Source of the DNA: Alentia gelatinosa
Taxonomy: Eukaryota; Annelida; Polychaeta; Phyllodocida; Polynoidae
Direction of reading: 5' to 3'
Length of the DNA: 64,000 nt
Assembly (NCBI GenBank): GCA_950022655.1
Contig: OX465579.1
Coordinates: forward strand, 139,819,118 to 139,883,117
The notes beneath the pieces are model-generated. The model did not search any database, was not told where the DNA came from, and was given only the letters and a program-made list of their open reading frames with translations. Below are positions 10,930 through 24,046 of the stretch, piece after piece; the stretch's first letter is position 1; each line of letters begins with the position of its first letter. Both the position numbers and the translations under genes were made by a program.

Positions 10930-12150
10930 GAGTGCGCAGAGTGTATTTCTTGGGGTTGGTGCCCGAGTTCTTGGCTGCGAGTGATCACTGTCGCACCATG
11001 TATGTGGTGGGCATTGGCCTTGATGCACCATGGAATACCAGCAGCAGGTCTGACGCCGCACACTACGAGTTTCTGGTGATTGTGGCAGCGATGCCGATGT
11101 ATGGACAAAGGTCGGTCTCGGGACCCACAGGATCCACCTCTTCTGCCGTTCGTCGTATCTCTGACCGTTCTTGGCATGTTTTATCCTGAGCAAAAGAGCT
11201 GCCTCCTATAGCTTGAGGTCTGCTTGGATGAGGTGTTTCGCACGGATGAAGCTCTTGATCATGATGGTTGGTTGTGCCAACTCGACTCGTGGTGCCCCGT
11301 CTGAGAAGAGGTATAGGCTTGGCGGCCGCTCTCGTGGAGTGTAGGGTGTCGTCTGGTCGATTCCCTCCGATGTCATAGTTAGCCATGTCAACGTGACCAG
11401 TGACATCAGGCCCTGATCCAGGCCAGATATTGTCAGACCCTTGAGATATAGTTCTTGATTTCTCAAATGGCAAGGTTAAGTTAGATATTACTCTTCGTCC
11501 CGTACTACCCCTGAGGCGAAACGACACCTTCGAAGTCATCTTGTCCGACCACACCAGAAGTGTGGCCATCTTGGATTTTCTGAAGCTGGTTGCATGCCGG
11601 CTGGCCCTGGCATCTTTCGCTGGCACCCTTAGGCCTGGGATCCACCTATTGCGATAGAAATTTAGACCTACCGATATGGCACCGATACAAAAAGCAAATA
11701 GCGGAGGCATATCGGGAAGGTGCAAAAATCGTAGACATATGTCAAGACATGCCAATCCACCACGCATTGTATGGGATTTTTATCTGTGTCTAATCGCAGA
11801 AACATGGTCAACTGCCCCGATATTAGGTGACCTTCCGACGCGATTTTGATTTTTTTATCGGGAGGTGCATCGTAGACCATATCGGAGCCATATCGTAGTA
11901 GGTGGACGCCGGGCCTAATTCTCCCATTGGGCGTTGGCTGGTTACCCCTGCTGCTAAAAGCTAGCATCCGCAGTTCTCTATGACTCTCGATGTGGCGAGC
12001 CATGGTGTGGATAGCCTTCGACCCTGATGTCTGACCGGCGGCCTATGGAGACCTCAGGGTCACTGTCTCTGTATGCTTTTATGGCGTCGGTGTAGCTAAT
12101 GGCTGCCAGTGCCCCATATATATCACAGCTCACCTCTCTCATATATATAC
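10930..12150 (-). pseudogene. Degenerate gag-like ORFs of an unidentified element
   Basis: Several overlapping minus-strand open pieces (11063-11767 is the longest, 234 codons) read better together than alone, as in a frameshifted mobile-element protein. Nothing in them matches a domain I know. The base composition is more GC-rich than the surroundings. A G/T-rich stretch at 12300-12370 sits at the 5' side, as another does beside the gag-like pseudogene at 24047-25010. A short start MAPKTRGKTYIYERGE near 12170 resembles KLKRFSERGE in that second locus, so the two may be one family. Confidence 0.35.
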
Positions 12151-12619
12151 GTTTTTCCTCTAGTTTTGGGGGCCATAATGATGGGCTTTGTGATCCTTGC
12201 ATAGGACGTATAAGATAAATGATAAATGGAAGTGTGAGGAATGAATATGGCAAAAATGCGTGAGACAAAATGATATACGTGTTGTTCGACTGAAAGATCA
12301 GACGTGCAAGCGAGTGCAAGTGGTGAGAGTGAGAGGTGAGGGTGGAGAGTGTGGGATGTGTTGTCTGACGTTAGCAGTAACCAGCCCTGGCCAACCGACA
12401 GGAACAGACAATTCAAACTTTCTCTTTTGTTCTAAATCCTTTACACCGAACATGAATATCGTATTTACAATACCGATATGTAAAGAGTTAATATGGTCGA
12501 TATTCAGAATTTGGTGACAATTTAGTTCAGATTTCCATTGTTATGATATGATTGTCTACATTTTACAGTAAACCATCTCTGTTTCATGAATTAAGTGATA
12601 TCGCAGAGCAAACAAAAAT

Positions 12620-14760
12620 GGGAATTTAGATAATTTTGACAAGAAATGCCCATCATTTTCATTGATGACTTGAAGTGGCTAAAATTGAATTCTGCCTCCG
12701 TGTACATTACTAAGGGGAGTAAAATAGCACTTAAACACTGGTTTACAATACATTTTTTATAGTTATCAAATATGGAAAAAATGCCTCGCTACCATACTTA
12801 GAATATAATTGATCAGAAATATGTGTAGTAGGAGTAGGATGGAATTAATTGATATGGCTAAAATGTGCTTCTGCATCCGTGTACGCACATAATTATCAAT
12901 ATTTCCATAAGAGCTAATATAATTTCAAAAAGATATGTAGCAGTCTGCCCGTTCTGGGTCTTTCTTGGATCACTTCCCGAGAACTAGATTAGTCTGTTCC
13001 GATGGAGTGAGACAGTGCTACCCTATGTGGACCCTATCACATAGGTTGGTTCAGTATGTTTTTCGGTAAGTCAAGAAGATGCTAGATCTACTATCGCTAA
13101 ACCTACTGGACACAAAACCAGACTCTGAGATCTTCGGTATATTGATCTTTATTATACCTTTTTTCTCTTTCCCGTACAGTACCTTAGCACAGAATTTGCT
13201 AGATAAAGTTGGGCGTGTGAGTCCACAAGCCAAAGCAAGTTCCCTCACTCAACTCACGGAAAGGTTCGGGAGAAACCTAACCAATCTGTGAGGCTCCAAG
13301 TTGTTCGCTCTATGTGGAGGAATGCACAAGTAACCTATCGACCTACACAGACCAAGTTACGTAATACGGGTGAACTCTATAGCGCTCTCATGCACAGGCT
13401 CTCCAGGACCGCCACACAGTATGGATTGGCACCCACGGCCTCCAGCATAAGCCGTACAAACCACTGCTAGAATAACCTGACCCCTACAGATATAATATGA
13501 GTAGGATAGGACCACTTCTGTCTATGTGTGAAATTGAATTAAAATTCCCCCAGACACTATGGAGTTATACCAGTAAATCATGTACATGGAGGCAGATTCT
13601 ACCTCCGTGTGTATAGGTTTATCTCTGTTTTCAATTCAAACCAAAATTCGGCCTGCTATGGGCCTAAATGCTAGTAGGTGTTGATGTGGGTGTTGTTTAA
13701 TAGGTGTGAGTACTGATGGGTGTTGATGTTGATGGGTATTGGTGTTAGTGGCATGAAAATGACTCAAATGTGCTTCAACCTCCATGTACACATATATTTA
13801 TCAATATTTTCATAGGATCTGCTAATATAATTTTAAAAGGACACAACATGAGTATATCATAACCGCATCTGTCCCTATGTGAAATTGCATTAAAATCCCC
13901 TCATACACTATGGAGTTATAGTGGAAAGTTATGTACACGTACAAACACTAATACTTACAACCAATATACTAACACCATCTCATCCACACACAGCATAACC
14001 AATACTTACCAACACCAACACCTACAGCCACACCTACCAGCACTTACTCCAACACCCAACTGGGTGAATTGAAGATCAAGCATCCTGATTTTGCCTCCGT
14101 GTACATGCTTCTACTTCTGTGTACATGGGTTTTTATCTTTTCTATAGCATAAATGGGTCATTAGAATAAAAGGGAGACCTGAGACATCGTGGAGCAACAC
14201 ACAAACATCATATATGATATGATGAATAAATCTAAGGGAAAAAAGTAAACCATTGGGTCAAACATTACAGAGAAAAAAGGAAATGATAACTTGCTAGAAA
14301 GTGAAATTTCCGGTATAAAATTGCTTGGAAATTATATGTAAAACCATTTTGAGTAAACAAGATCCATAATATCTAATATTACCTGTCATAAATAATGTAT
14401 AAATCACCATATTGGAAGGGAGCAGATCAAGTTAAAAGATTTTTTTCTATCTCCATATACAATTCTGCCTCCGTGTACAACGTATTTTATAGCTCTCAGA
14501 TCAATGGTACCGGATTCCTCAAATAAACCACATTTGTGTGGAACCTATTCATCACGATGTACATATTTTTTTAAAATTGTTTTGGCAATTAAAAAAAAAT
14601 GCAGTATTCATGGAAAACACCCAACTATGGGAAAAAATATCCTTCATATATTTGATAATCAATATTTTTACTGTATTAGATAGGGAATCTTTTTCACTTT
14701 TTCCTCTAGGTGATCAATCGATATACTTATGTACACAGAGGCAGAAATAGTTAATAGACT
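12620..14760. repeat. Diverged repeat array with a recurring CCTCCGTGTACA motif
   Basis: TCTGCCTCCGTGTACA or close variants recur near 12690, 12873, 13593, 13770, 14088 and 14465, and in reverse near 13577 and 14728. Longer similarities between 13520-13580 and 13870-13930, and between 12890-12940 and 13790-13840, show old tandem units of about 350 bases. A TGTTGATGGGTGT minisatellite (13680-13745) has its complement at 13975-14062. Confidence 0.6.
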
Positions 14761-14859
14761 ATCATTTTAATATGGTATAATGAACCAAATAATATTCCAT
14801 TCTGTTAGCCATTCTAGAGATGCCACCATAAAACTGTCTAGAACTTTTCGTTTCTTTAC

Positions 14860-15287
14860 CATTTACTCTCGATTCCCTTCTTCATGGCCAGTTTTAGCAC
14901 AGCTTCCACGATGAGGGCCACTAGACCAAGAAGGAAAAGCCAGTAGTGCGGCCCCAGCAGGTCGGCCGTCCTCCATACCGTTAAGAATGTGTGTAGGATG
15001 AATAGTAAACGTGAAAAGATAACCTTCATCCCAGTCAGTGCCACCAGCGCCACCTGTAGGGCCCTCCTGGATATATCCAGTCGCACAGAACCAGCGTTCT
15101 CTGGGGATGTTACATTACCGATTGACGTGCTGGCGTCATCATGTTCGTCTGCCACTGTGTCTTTTGATGGCGCAGCTTCTTTATGCCCTTTAACTATATT
15201 CATTGTAGTTTCACCATGGCTGCCTTCCTTGTGGCTATCCTTTTTTGGCCGTTTTCTGTTGATTTTGGGAACAGATGCGTTCGCCAT
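14860..15287 (-). CDS. TMEM26-like protein, first exon 1b
   Basis: ATG at 15287-15285 opens 142 codons plus two bases, ending AAATG|GTAAAG. The donor splits a Trp codon that the exon at 7676-7829 completes. The C-terminal half is the TMEM26 N-terminal block: SRLLFILHTFLTVWR, then GPHYWLFLLGL and a hydrophobic helix into KKGIESKW. It is preceded by about 80 polar residues (Lys, Asp, Ser, Thr) that vertebrate TMEM26 lacks, likely a cytoplasmic disordered extension. Both the motif order and the splice phase fit. It is one of two candidate first exons (the other is 20786-20976), so this is either an alternative promoter or a tandem paralogue that has lost its other exons. Confidence 0.85.
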
Positions 15288-17880
15288 TTCGTAGCTTTAC
15301 AACACCGTTAATTGTTATAACGAGATGCCCAGAGTGAATTCAAGTGAACAGTTTAGGTATCAATAACGGTTGAATATACCGCCCTCTGCCACCACTAGGT
15401 CGATAATAGGTCCGGTAATGTCGTGTCAAATTGATTAAGCCATGAAATACCATATCCATGTCCTATCAGCTTACTATGAAGTGCAGACTATAAACACATT
15501 TCTTCCTGCTTAGAATTCGTAGGTGGGATATATCCATGGTATATTCCACACATTTTGATATCCACCCTCGGCTTCTATTATCCTCACCTTCTAGATGTGA
15601 TCCTAGATGTGTAATAGAGATGGGTTCACTGCCTCACCATGACTGTGCGTTAGACTACTGCCTGTCAAATGTTATGTGAAACAACTGTAACACACAGTTG
15701 GCCCTTTGGCTACTAGGGACACCTTATTGACACATTGTGAGTGGATAACGAGAACGTAATAGCAACAACTAGATTAATAAATGTATTTGGTCCGGATCCA
15801 AAGGTACCGGTAAGCGAAGGGTAATTGATATTCATAAGAGGATCTCTTCACATGAACTGTCTCTCAGCTGGGTCAGGCATTCCGCCTTTGGGTAGATTTA
15901 CGGAGAAGGTGTTTGGCCTGAGCCTCAATATGCAGTGCGTTTACGGGGGGGGGGGGGGGGGGGTCATCGTAAGTTTTAAGTGTGTGAGGTACATGTACTG
16001 TTATTTTCACTGTGTTCATAGGTAATATATGCTATAACAAAACTCGAAACCATCAGTACTACAGATGCAAGGTATCAAGATTAAAGTTAGGTAACGGTAA
16101 GTATACCTGGGACAGTATTACCTACACTCACCGCCCGCTGCTACCTATGTTGTTTTATACCCTTGCGACACATAGGTGGCGTACAGGTTATCACGTGACT
16201 TGAACGACGGAATCAGAGTGGTCACAGCATCCAGCATACCGATGTCTTTTTGGCAATACATAACAATCACGATCTACCCTAATGCCGGGCTCCTATTCCT
16301 TCCGACACAACCCGACATGGCTAACACTACGATAAGGCTACGATATAACTGTTCAAATCGTAGTCCTGTCGGAATGGCGGTGTAGTAGTGTGTCGGAGTA
16401 CGTTGGGGTCTGGGGGAAATAAAAATGTGCCCACGGTACCGACACACGACACGACATAAGAGGTGCACCAGCGGTAGTCTCAGGGAAACCATTAACAATG
16501 ATTGTTTTATTCAAGGTAATATGTGACCCGACATATATATCTCTAGTGCTTTACAATTCAACGCTCAAGGTATCAGGTTGAGTAAACTCGTGTTGGAATA
16601 TCCATGTAGGATAGAAAAGAGATACCCCTGCGCAACCTCGCAAAATAATAAGAAGAGAGGCGGGCTTGGTAAAGAAAAGATTTAATGATAAGTAGATTTT
16701 ATGATTAAAGCTATACATGTGTCAATATTTGATGTATATTTATTTGCAGCATAAGATAACGAAGTTATAAAGCGGTAGATGTGATATGTATAGTAAATTG
16801 ACAAATGAAATTGAGGGTATTAATGGGTGGGAAATGTGTGAGGTTGTGGGCAGCACACGATTGGAATGCGACAGAAGTGGGTGTGTTGACGGTGGACTGG
16901 TGAGAAAGGATAGATTGGCCGCCACCTCTGTCTCCACTCTGTTTTTGACTAAAAGAGGTTCCCCGCGGTATATGTGGTGTGCACCTCAAACCAAGTAGTT
17001 GTGTTCTATGTAGGCTCTAAAAGCAGTAAATATTCGTAGCATACAAATGATAATGAAAACTAGCTTAATGTTCATTGTATTTTTCAGAGATACACACAAT
17101 AGGAAATTTGAAAAACACATTCTCCAAGCAGTGCGAAAAATCTAGTAGGAGAGTTACAAACGGTTCGGGCTACTAAGTCAAGGTAGCTTCGGATTTAACC
17201 CGGCCAGGGCTAATGTAGTGTAGCTTTAGCCGACAAATGATTACATATTGCATTTCACGCATTCAGAATGCCTGTGTTCTGTATGTCTTTAGCTATCTAA
17301 TGGTTTTTATCTCGAGTCTCTGCGTTAAGTATTCGGGGAGTTATGACGTGATAGGTAAAGAGTGTCTTAGCACTAGTCATGGCACAGAGCGACGAGTGTG
17401 AGATCCACAGTAAGCGTGATATAGGCCTGATACACTTGAAATTCAAAATCAGCTTGTGAACAATATCTGTTCTGACTGTGTGCATGTTTAAGAATATTAG
17501 AAATATGGGGGTATTCAGAGGAATCAATATGCTATCTCTCGTTAGCATCTTGACAATGGCATCGGCCTATCGCCAAAGCAAGCCAGATGACTAGTCACAC
17601 ATACACATAGTTCAAGAGCAGAGAAACCAACCTGTTAGTGGTAATGTGAGTGATCTGAGAGGTTTCCCTCTCCGGCCAAACATTTCGAAACCCACTTGAC
17701 CACTCAAACCATGTGGGTCACTCTCCACTCCTCCAACGGACTCAGGAAAAGAAGAAACATGCACTCGGGACTAGATGTAGATGACCTGAAGCCTGTTCTC
17801 AATCTGGGTAACTTACCCTTCAACTCCGGCATCCCAAGTTAAATCTTCGCTAACCTTCCTTCTTTTTGCAGCCCTGGTAT
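15288..17880. other. Noncoding DNA with a poly-G tract
   Basis: A run of about 19 G lies at 15945-15963. ORFs are short with no recognised content, and no TMEM26 middle exon is visible on minus here. Confidence 0.4.
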
Positions 17881-17890
17881 TCTTTGGGGT

Positions 17891-18543
17891 ATGGTCTTTC
17901 ATTTTACCCATGGTGGAATTCTAGTGAAGGAAGGATTCTGGCAGAAAAGGCGACATCGTGACTCGGGACATGGCCACCAGAGCCAAAAACGCCAAAAGCC
18001 GATCGACTCCGCGTCCAACCTACAACGCAGACATGGGGTGCACGAAACCGGAGGGTCACAGTGTCGCCGGAAAGCCCATAGGCCATTTCTGCGGCTTCTG
18101 CAAGTCCTACCTCGGGCCTATTCACCGACATGCCTGCCACATTAAAGTTAGAGCTGAAGCAGATCCTGCGTCCTTTAAGATATGGGCCAGGCTTCCCTGG
18201 CCTACGTGCGGCTCCGGAAGTACTGGGATTGGAAATGCAACTCATGACTCACATAATGCCCCTGGACTATGATAACCACGACTATGCCCACGAAGTCTAC
18301 GGCTGGTGCCGGGAAATACGCCCTCGCCATAGAAGTCAAGGTAATCTGTTAAAACCGGGCCCGCCGGCTACATCGGGCGATCATGCCCCCACCCCCTGCA
18401 AGTCCGGTACAGACACCGCCGTATTAGTATTAATGCAGTGGTGTATAGATGCAATATATACATTTTTCACGCAGTGTTACTTCCTTGGTTGGGGGAGCAC
18501 AATTTCTATCGCACAGAGAAGCCTGAAGATAATCCCGTCCTAA
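17891..18543 (+). pseudogene. Coding-like stretch with a Cys/His zinc-finger-like motif
   Basis: Overlapping plus-strand frames (17958-18272 and 18130-18543) in a locally GC-rich block. One contains HFCGFCKSYLGPIHRHACH, a Cys-x2-Cys followed by clustered His, as in C2H2 or zinc-knuckle-like segments of mobile-element gag proteins. A frame change around 18130-18180 is needed to read the best-looking pieces together. I cannot name the family; a decayed gag is the likeliest reading and a host exon is the alternative. Confidence 0.3.
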
Positions 18544-20785
18544 GCTACAGCTTACTATATATATATCTTTAATAGACAAACTGGCGGAATTCTCATATGT
18601 GCACATAGAGTTAAGGTAAAAATCATCATTATTCTTTTTCATCAGAGATGACCACTGAAGAATCCAGAGTGTGAACCCTCAGTCTGCCTCTGATTGAATG
18701 TACCCAGATACACTTTATTGGTGTCAAATAGTCAGCGGGTGGTGCTAGATGTCATAGGCATCTTGTATCCCTGGCATAAATCAGAAAAAGAGAACTCTTC
18801 AAAGTGTAACAGCACTCCCTGCTCCTAAACTTAACCACACATAGTGTATACATGTACTGATTTTCATTGATCTGGATTTCTTCCCATTTGGCTGCCTTTT
18901 TCCATAGTTGATTGACTATTTCAGTGGGTTTGTGTATGCAGCCTTAATAGGAAATTCATCCATAACCACTGATGTTTATACTTTTCCCAACACCTTTTCA
19001 ACATGGGCAAAGTTGCCTCTATTGTCTCAGAATAAGAATGTTTAACTTATCTGTACAAATGGACTGTGATACAAAAAAACGGTAACGGGGTTAGAATGGT
19101 ATTGTGGTAATAGGAGTTAGAGGGGAAACAAGATAACGGTGTCAATAATACGGTAAAAGAATGGTTAGATGAATGCCCTCCACCCCTCCCCCCCCCCCCC
19201 CTCCTCTCCCAAAAAAACGAAACCCCGGGGAAAAAGGGTTACCTGTCGGAGAATTCTGTGAGCATACTTTTTGGAATTTTGTTTTTTATAGTTAAAAACC
19301 TGTGCTAATATACACCATTGGCCTAAATGATCGTTTGTGGGAAATCTTGTCACCTATATTGACACCTCTTTATGGGTGGGGGGGGGGGGGTATAGATTGG
19401 ATACAGGTAAGGTCTAAGAAGGACAGATTCAGGCTCCATTAAAGGCATGATAATCGCAACAGAGCAATGGTTATTTCTTGATTTGTTTCTATGTTGATGC
19501 ATAGGTTATTATGCTTGATATGCATCAGTCGAAACCGCGCTTTGCAAATTGCTCTGAACTTACTTCTCTAACAAACTAAGAAGAAAGACAGAGCTTTTGT
19601 CATTCTATACCCTATCGCAGGAATACTTTATGTAAAGTATGTACAAAGAAGTGTGACTTCTTTTTATACCTGCAGATATGAAATTGAAAGCCAGACCCGT
19701 GCCTCATACTAAATAATTGTATTCCATTCGAGAATCATAGAAATGTCAGGCATCAACAAATTGACGACCATATCGCCAGTTCGCAGTAAGGACGGGAAGA
19801 TGGCTGGTTATATCTATAGGAAAGACCTTCCCAGAAAATTATATTCTAGGAAAGTACAAGTGCAGTAGTCTTGTCATGTTGATTGACCGAGAACACTCAT
19901 ACACTACCTAGAAGAACATCCTTTATTCTAGTATTTTAGGCACCGAACATTTCAAAGTCTACGCTTGATTTGGTGAATATGAATAGGCGTTGATATTTGT
20001 GTTCTGGATAGATCCTGACAAATCAACTGAAAATATGTTCAAAGGATTTAGGTCGAGCCCAATAAATAGAGGAGTACTAAATGAAATGTATAATTAACAA
20101 TTGCTCTGCCAAGAAAAACTTATACATTGATATGAAAACACTGTTCAAATTGTCGAACACACTGTATAAAAGGACATTTGAGTATCATTAGGTAGAATTA
20201 ACATGATTATTTAGATCCCTTCGTTAATGCCTATGCACTATCAAACTGATAATATTTACCATTTTTTAAACGATTATAAACCATAAACTTGATAAAGCCT
20301 ATGGGAATCACTACGTCCTACTACACGGTGGGCCCGAACGTTATTTATACGATACACCTAGCAGCGGGTAGTATCTCATAGACGTATAGTAATATGCCAT
20401 ATAGAAGTGTCAATGTACGCCTCTTTAACGAAAAAGAGAAAGTCGTGTGACGTACATCTCAGGGTAAATAGCTATCGGTTGAACTATGAAATGAACAATT
20501 GTAAACCTCAAAGCGAAAGCCTAAAACCAACATTCTATGACCTTATTATGCTTCCAGACCCTCTTGTGATACTATGACATTACAAAATCTTAGAAGAAAG
20601 TTTATCTCACTACGGGATAGCTCCTGTCTAGTAATATAGTCGTGGTATTCAAGACTTATCATATCAGATTTAATTCTCAACAACACAATTTGACAGAGGC
20701 TCGTTAAAGCGTTACAAAGACTTTTTTTATGTTTAATCTTTCCATTTGGACATTGAAAAACAGACGTTTCTGAGCCTCTACTCAC
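18544..20785. other. Noncoding DNA with mononucleotide runs
   Basis: Contains a C run near 19190-19202 and a G run near 19377-19391. No supported exon and no recognised element. Confidence 0.4.
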
Positions 20786-20976
20786 CATTGCCACTCCTGG
20801 CCCTGGTTCTTGATCATGACGAACATGAGTTCGCAGATCATGAAACCCACCCCGAAGAGAAGCAGCCAGTAGGTTTCGTCATTGACGGCGATGACAGCTC
20901 TCCACACGGCCACAAAACCATGCACCGAGAGAAAGAGACGTGGCAAGAAAGCCATGGGCAGTGTACACAGTCCCAT
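20786..20976 (-). CDS. TMEM26-like protein, alternative first exon 1a
   Basis: ATG at 20976-20974 opens 63 codons plus two bases, ending CAATG|GTGAGT. It encodes a second, different TMEM26 N-terminal block: LPRLFLSVHGFVAVWR, then DETYWLLLFGVGF, a hydrophobic helix, and a terminal split Trp. It lacks the polar extension of exon 1b and so resembles vertebrate TMEM26 more closely at the start. The end phase is identical to exon 1b, so it could splice to 7829 just as well. No middle or 3' exon of a separate paralogue is visible between 15.3 and 20.8 kb. Confidence 0.85.
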
Positions 20977-21174
20977 GGTTATAGTGTAGGTTCATCCAGT
21001 CACAGTTATATCTCCTACTTTATGGGATAAGCTGAGTATTCCCTTCAAGTTGGAAGATCTTGTAGACGATATTTCAGCTCGTCAACAGTTCCATTTTCGA
21101 GTAGAAAATGTGTGGGTTCAGGTAATGTTTTGTACCTTGTTCTACAAATTATCGTTAGTACCTTTACATATCAG

Positions 21175-21375
21175 GGTTCCGGTGGCGGGTACTCTTTATC
21201 TTATTCGGACGATAGCTCCAAATGGCACTGCTTTAAGTATCACTTTTTTTCGCATGTCATGTGCTATTTGTTCCATAACGACCCGAAATCTTATTTCCCT
21301 CCTCGATGTAAGATGATAAAGGTCAAACCAAATACCATTCCGTTTGACGATCCATACGCAGTACAGTCTACCATT
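21175..21375 (+). CDS. Candidate internal exon, unrecognised
   Basis: ACATATCAG acceptor, 67 codons open in phase 0, then CCATT|GTGAGT as donor. The peptide has a Gly-rich start (GSGGGYSLSYSDDSSKW) and a Cys/His/Phe-rich middle. It faces the opposite strand from the TMEM26-like exon 1a, 200 bases away. No family recognised. Confidence 0.35.
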
Positions 21376-22328
21376 GTGAGTTTCTGCTGCCTCACATCGT
21401 GTTCAATTGTATTGCGATAGATTTCCTTTGCTGTGGAAGGACAATCCTCCGATCCATATAGTGCTGTTTCTTTTGTATCTCCAGTGTAATATATTCTGTG
21501 TAGTTATGAAACCTCCGGTCTGTTGATTTATTATTCACTAAAGCCTTTCATTCTCGCTTCGTGCTCATGGAGATTGGGTGGCCCATCTATATTCCATGTA
21601 TAATATCAACAGTTCATGACAACGGAATCACAACCCAAGGCCTGTTTGTGACGAGTGGCATGGACAGCCTATTCGAAGGATAAACAAGTACACTCTTTTT
21701 GTGTTGACTCCTCATGGATATCTTCACTTTGTCAGTATCGTTTGAAAAGTAATTTTCCGTGGTTCTTTCTATTCCGAACTGATTATCTTTTGAATCAACT
21801 CGGAAATGTGTCGACATCGGACAAAATCCTCAGTAACTAGCATATACTAAATTCGCCGACAAAAATGTTTAACGGGTCGAGTATACAGGCAAAATATGCG
21901 TGTTGTTCCAGGATCATTGAAGGATCATGTGGACAGGGGAGGATCATAGAATCAGGGTAGATCCTGTGGCAGAGTCTACTTTGTATTTAGGCAAACACGC
22001 CCGGGAGGGACGCCTAGGACTACAAGAACCTTGTAACGTTATGTGAATTAGATCCCATCGTTAAATAGACATGAGACCACAGCGAAGCGTATCAATGCTT
22101 CGGGGTATATAGTAACGGCTGATTTAACTGGACTAAGTTCGATTTACATTCGTTCAAACCTGCTGGTAAATAGTATGTGTCGATCACTTTTGAGATATGA
22201 TATTGATTAAAGAAGGAGGAGATTTTGGAATTCTGGTTTCCCTTGTAAGGTTTCCCTTTACCGAAATGCTGGAGTAGGAGCAATTTGAAAGAAATCGAAA
22301 ATAATGTGGTACGGAAAGAAAATAGGAG

Positions 22329-22334
<6 letters not shown>

Positions 22335-22411
<77 letters not shown>
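22335..22411. repeat. (TA)n microsatellite
   Basis: About 77 bases of uninterrupted TA. Confidence 0.97.
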
Positions 22412-22413
<2 letters not shown>

Positions 22414-22448
22414 GACAGGAGGGAGTCCTAGATGGGGTTGGAACTTAA

Positions 22449-22640
22449 AGATATCTAGGAGTGAAACTAGATAACAAACTGAATCTTACAGCACGCTATG
22501 ATAAAATAACTAGCTATTATAATGGGAAACCTTTTACGTTACGAAAAATGAAATGCTTAATGCCAATGGAAACTAAGATAAGAGTGGTAAAGCAAGTGCT
22601 AATACCGGTTATCGAATATTCAGATGTAAGTTTCGACTAA
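22449..22640 (+). pseudogene. LINE reverse transcriptase fragment
   Basis: A 63-codon frame with RYLGVKLDNKLNLT, then spaced basic residues and VVKQVLIPVIEYSD, matching the region after the RT active site in Jockey/CR1-type LINEs (the 'YLG(I/V)xLD...L...ILP..EY' pattern). It starts just after the (TA)n tract, which probably replaced the upstream part. No start codon or flanking LINE domains. Confidence 0.7.
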
Positions 22641-22974
22641 TTGGGAGTTTGAAAAAAAGAAGTTTCCAGATATCAGTACTGATGATCATCGGACGTAAAG
22701 ACGAAGCTGCTGATGTCTTCTATTTTCTCTTATTAAATGGTTGTCCTTCGATAAATACAGAATATACAAGAAAGCACAGGACAGGACTTGAGATACGGAC
22801 AACAATACAAGGGCAAAATCAAGGAACACTTAATAATTGTGGTGTAAACAATGTATAAATTAGTTAAATGCATATACGATAGAATCCTGCCTACCAGACA
22901 GCCCGCGTAAGTGGAAACCATTGCTCGGAACATTAGATGTTAATGTTGATAATGACACAAAATGTTGAACGATT

Positions 22975-23300
22975 TTTATGTCAACCAGCGACTTCGTCGA
23001 GTCTGAGTTAGAAGGGAAATGTAAAACGAAAAATTTGACTGGGGACAGCGGGGATCGAAGTACCGACCTTCGCATTCCCAGCCGTTAGCCCTGACGACTG
23101 CTCCACGAAGATAGGTGATTGGACAGGGCCAAATACTTAGTGTTTTGGTGGGTGGGGGGAATCAGCGGAGTTTTGAAAGGGCTACCAGCGAAAGTTGAGA
23201 TCTCATTGGTTTCTCACGAGAAAAGTAGATTAGAAAACTACAATACGAAACTTTGATTTCGGCATGGCTTGAAATGAATCATAAGAGAAAAAGTTTGTCT
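22975..23300 (-). repeat. tRNA-derived SINE family, copy 1
   Basis: Read on minus, it matches 29375-29700. The tRNA-like head has TGGAGCAGTCGTCAGGG and, about 40 bases on, GTACTTCGATCCC (B-box-like). On one side it shares the CGACTTCGTCGAGTC-type segment and on the other the TTCTCGTGAGAAACC and AAGCCATGCC segments. Confidence 0.65.
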
Positions 23301-23369
23301 GAGTATAGAAATACAAAAAAGAGTAGCAGGTTACAGTTTAGTATTGCACGATAATCTCACTCTCGTGGT

Positions 23370-23800
23370 TCTTCAATCTCCATGCCTATGTCTGGGACCC
23401 GTTTCAATAGTCTGTAGGACGTCCGTTATTTGGTTTAGTGACACAATAGCGGTACTTCGCATTGCAGTAGTTAAGGGACAACCGTTTGTGGGACATTGGG
23501 TAGCAGACAGGCGCAAATAGTGGATTGTACCATTTCAGAAGTGGGTGTCCAGTCACTAAAAGGGTCACTGTAATGTCTATAATAGCGAGAGGGTATACCC
23601 TCTCGCTTTTGATGTCACAAACGTGTAACTTCTCTTCCCGTACGAATTAAGCTGTGAAACTTTAACCCCAGTTAGGGACACATACAACTTATAGAGAGTC
23701 CTGCATGAAGAATTTCCAGATTTATGGAAATTTTGGCAGAAAATCCAAGATGGCCACTCCCCACATGTTGGTATATGGTAAAAACATTGATAAATCAATC
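23370..23800. repeat. Diverged repeat with a perfect 24-nt palindrome
   Basis: 23584-23607 is a perfect dyad with 12-bp arms (AGCGAGAGGGTA). Next to it, GTGAAACTTTAACCCCAGTTAGGGA is in outline shared with two copies near 45404 and 45660, so this is a dispersed family. Confidence 0.5.
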
Positions 23801-24046
23801 ATTCTATATCTTTATGTTTCTCTTGTACACATTTGAGGTGATTCATATAGGTTTCTTCTCGGTAATAACCATTCTGAAAGTGTCATAGTGCTCTGTGATG
23901 GTCAATTTTCAAAATGGCCATTTGGCTTCTGGGACTTATCTGCAATGCCCACGCATCTAAAAATTTTCCTATGGGGGTTCCCTAACCATATACCAAAACT
24001 CATGCTTGTTTCATTAAATGCACAATCATGTGCTATATCTGCCCCA

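Larger units (their letters stand above)
7830..14859 (-). other. First large intron of the TMEM26-like gene
   Basis: About 7 kb between first exon 1b and the middle exon, filled with repeats listed separately. Stretches 8300-9430 and 9960-10220 hold nothing recognisable. Confidence 0.6.
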
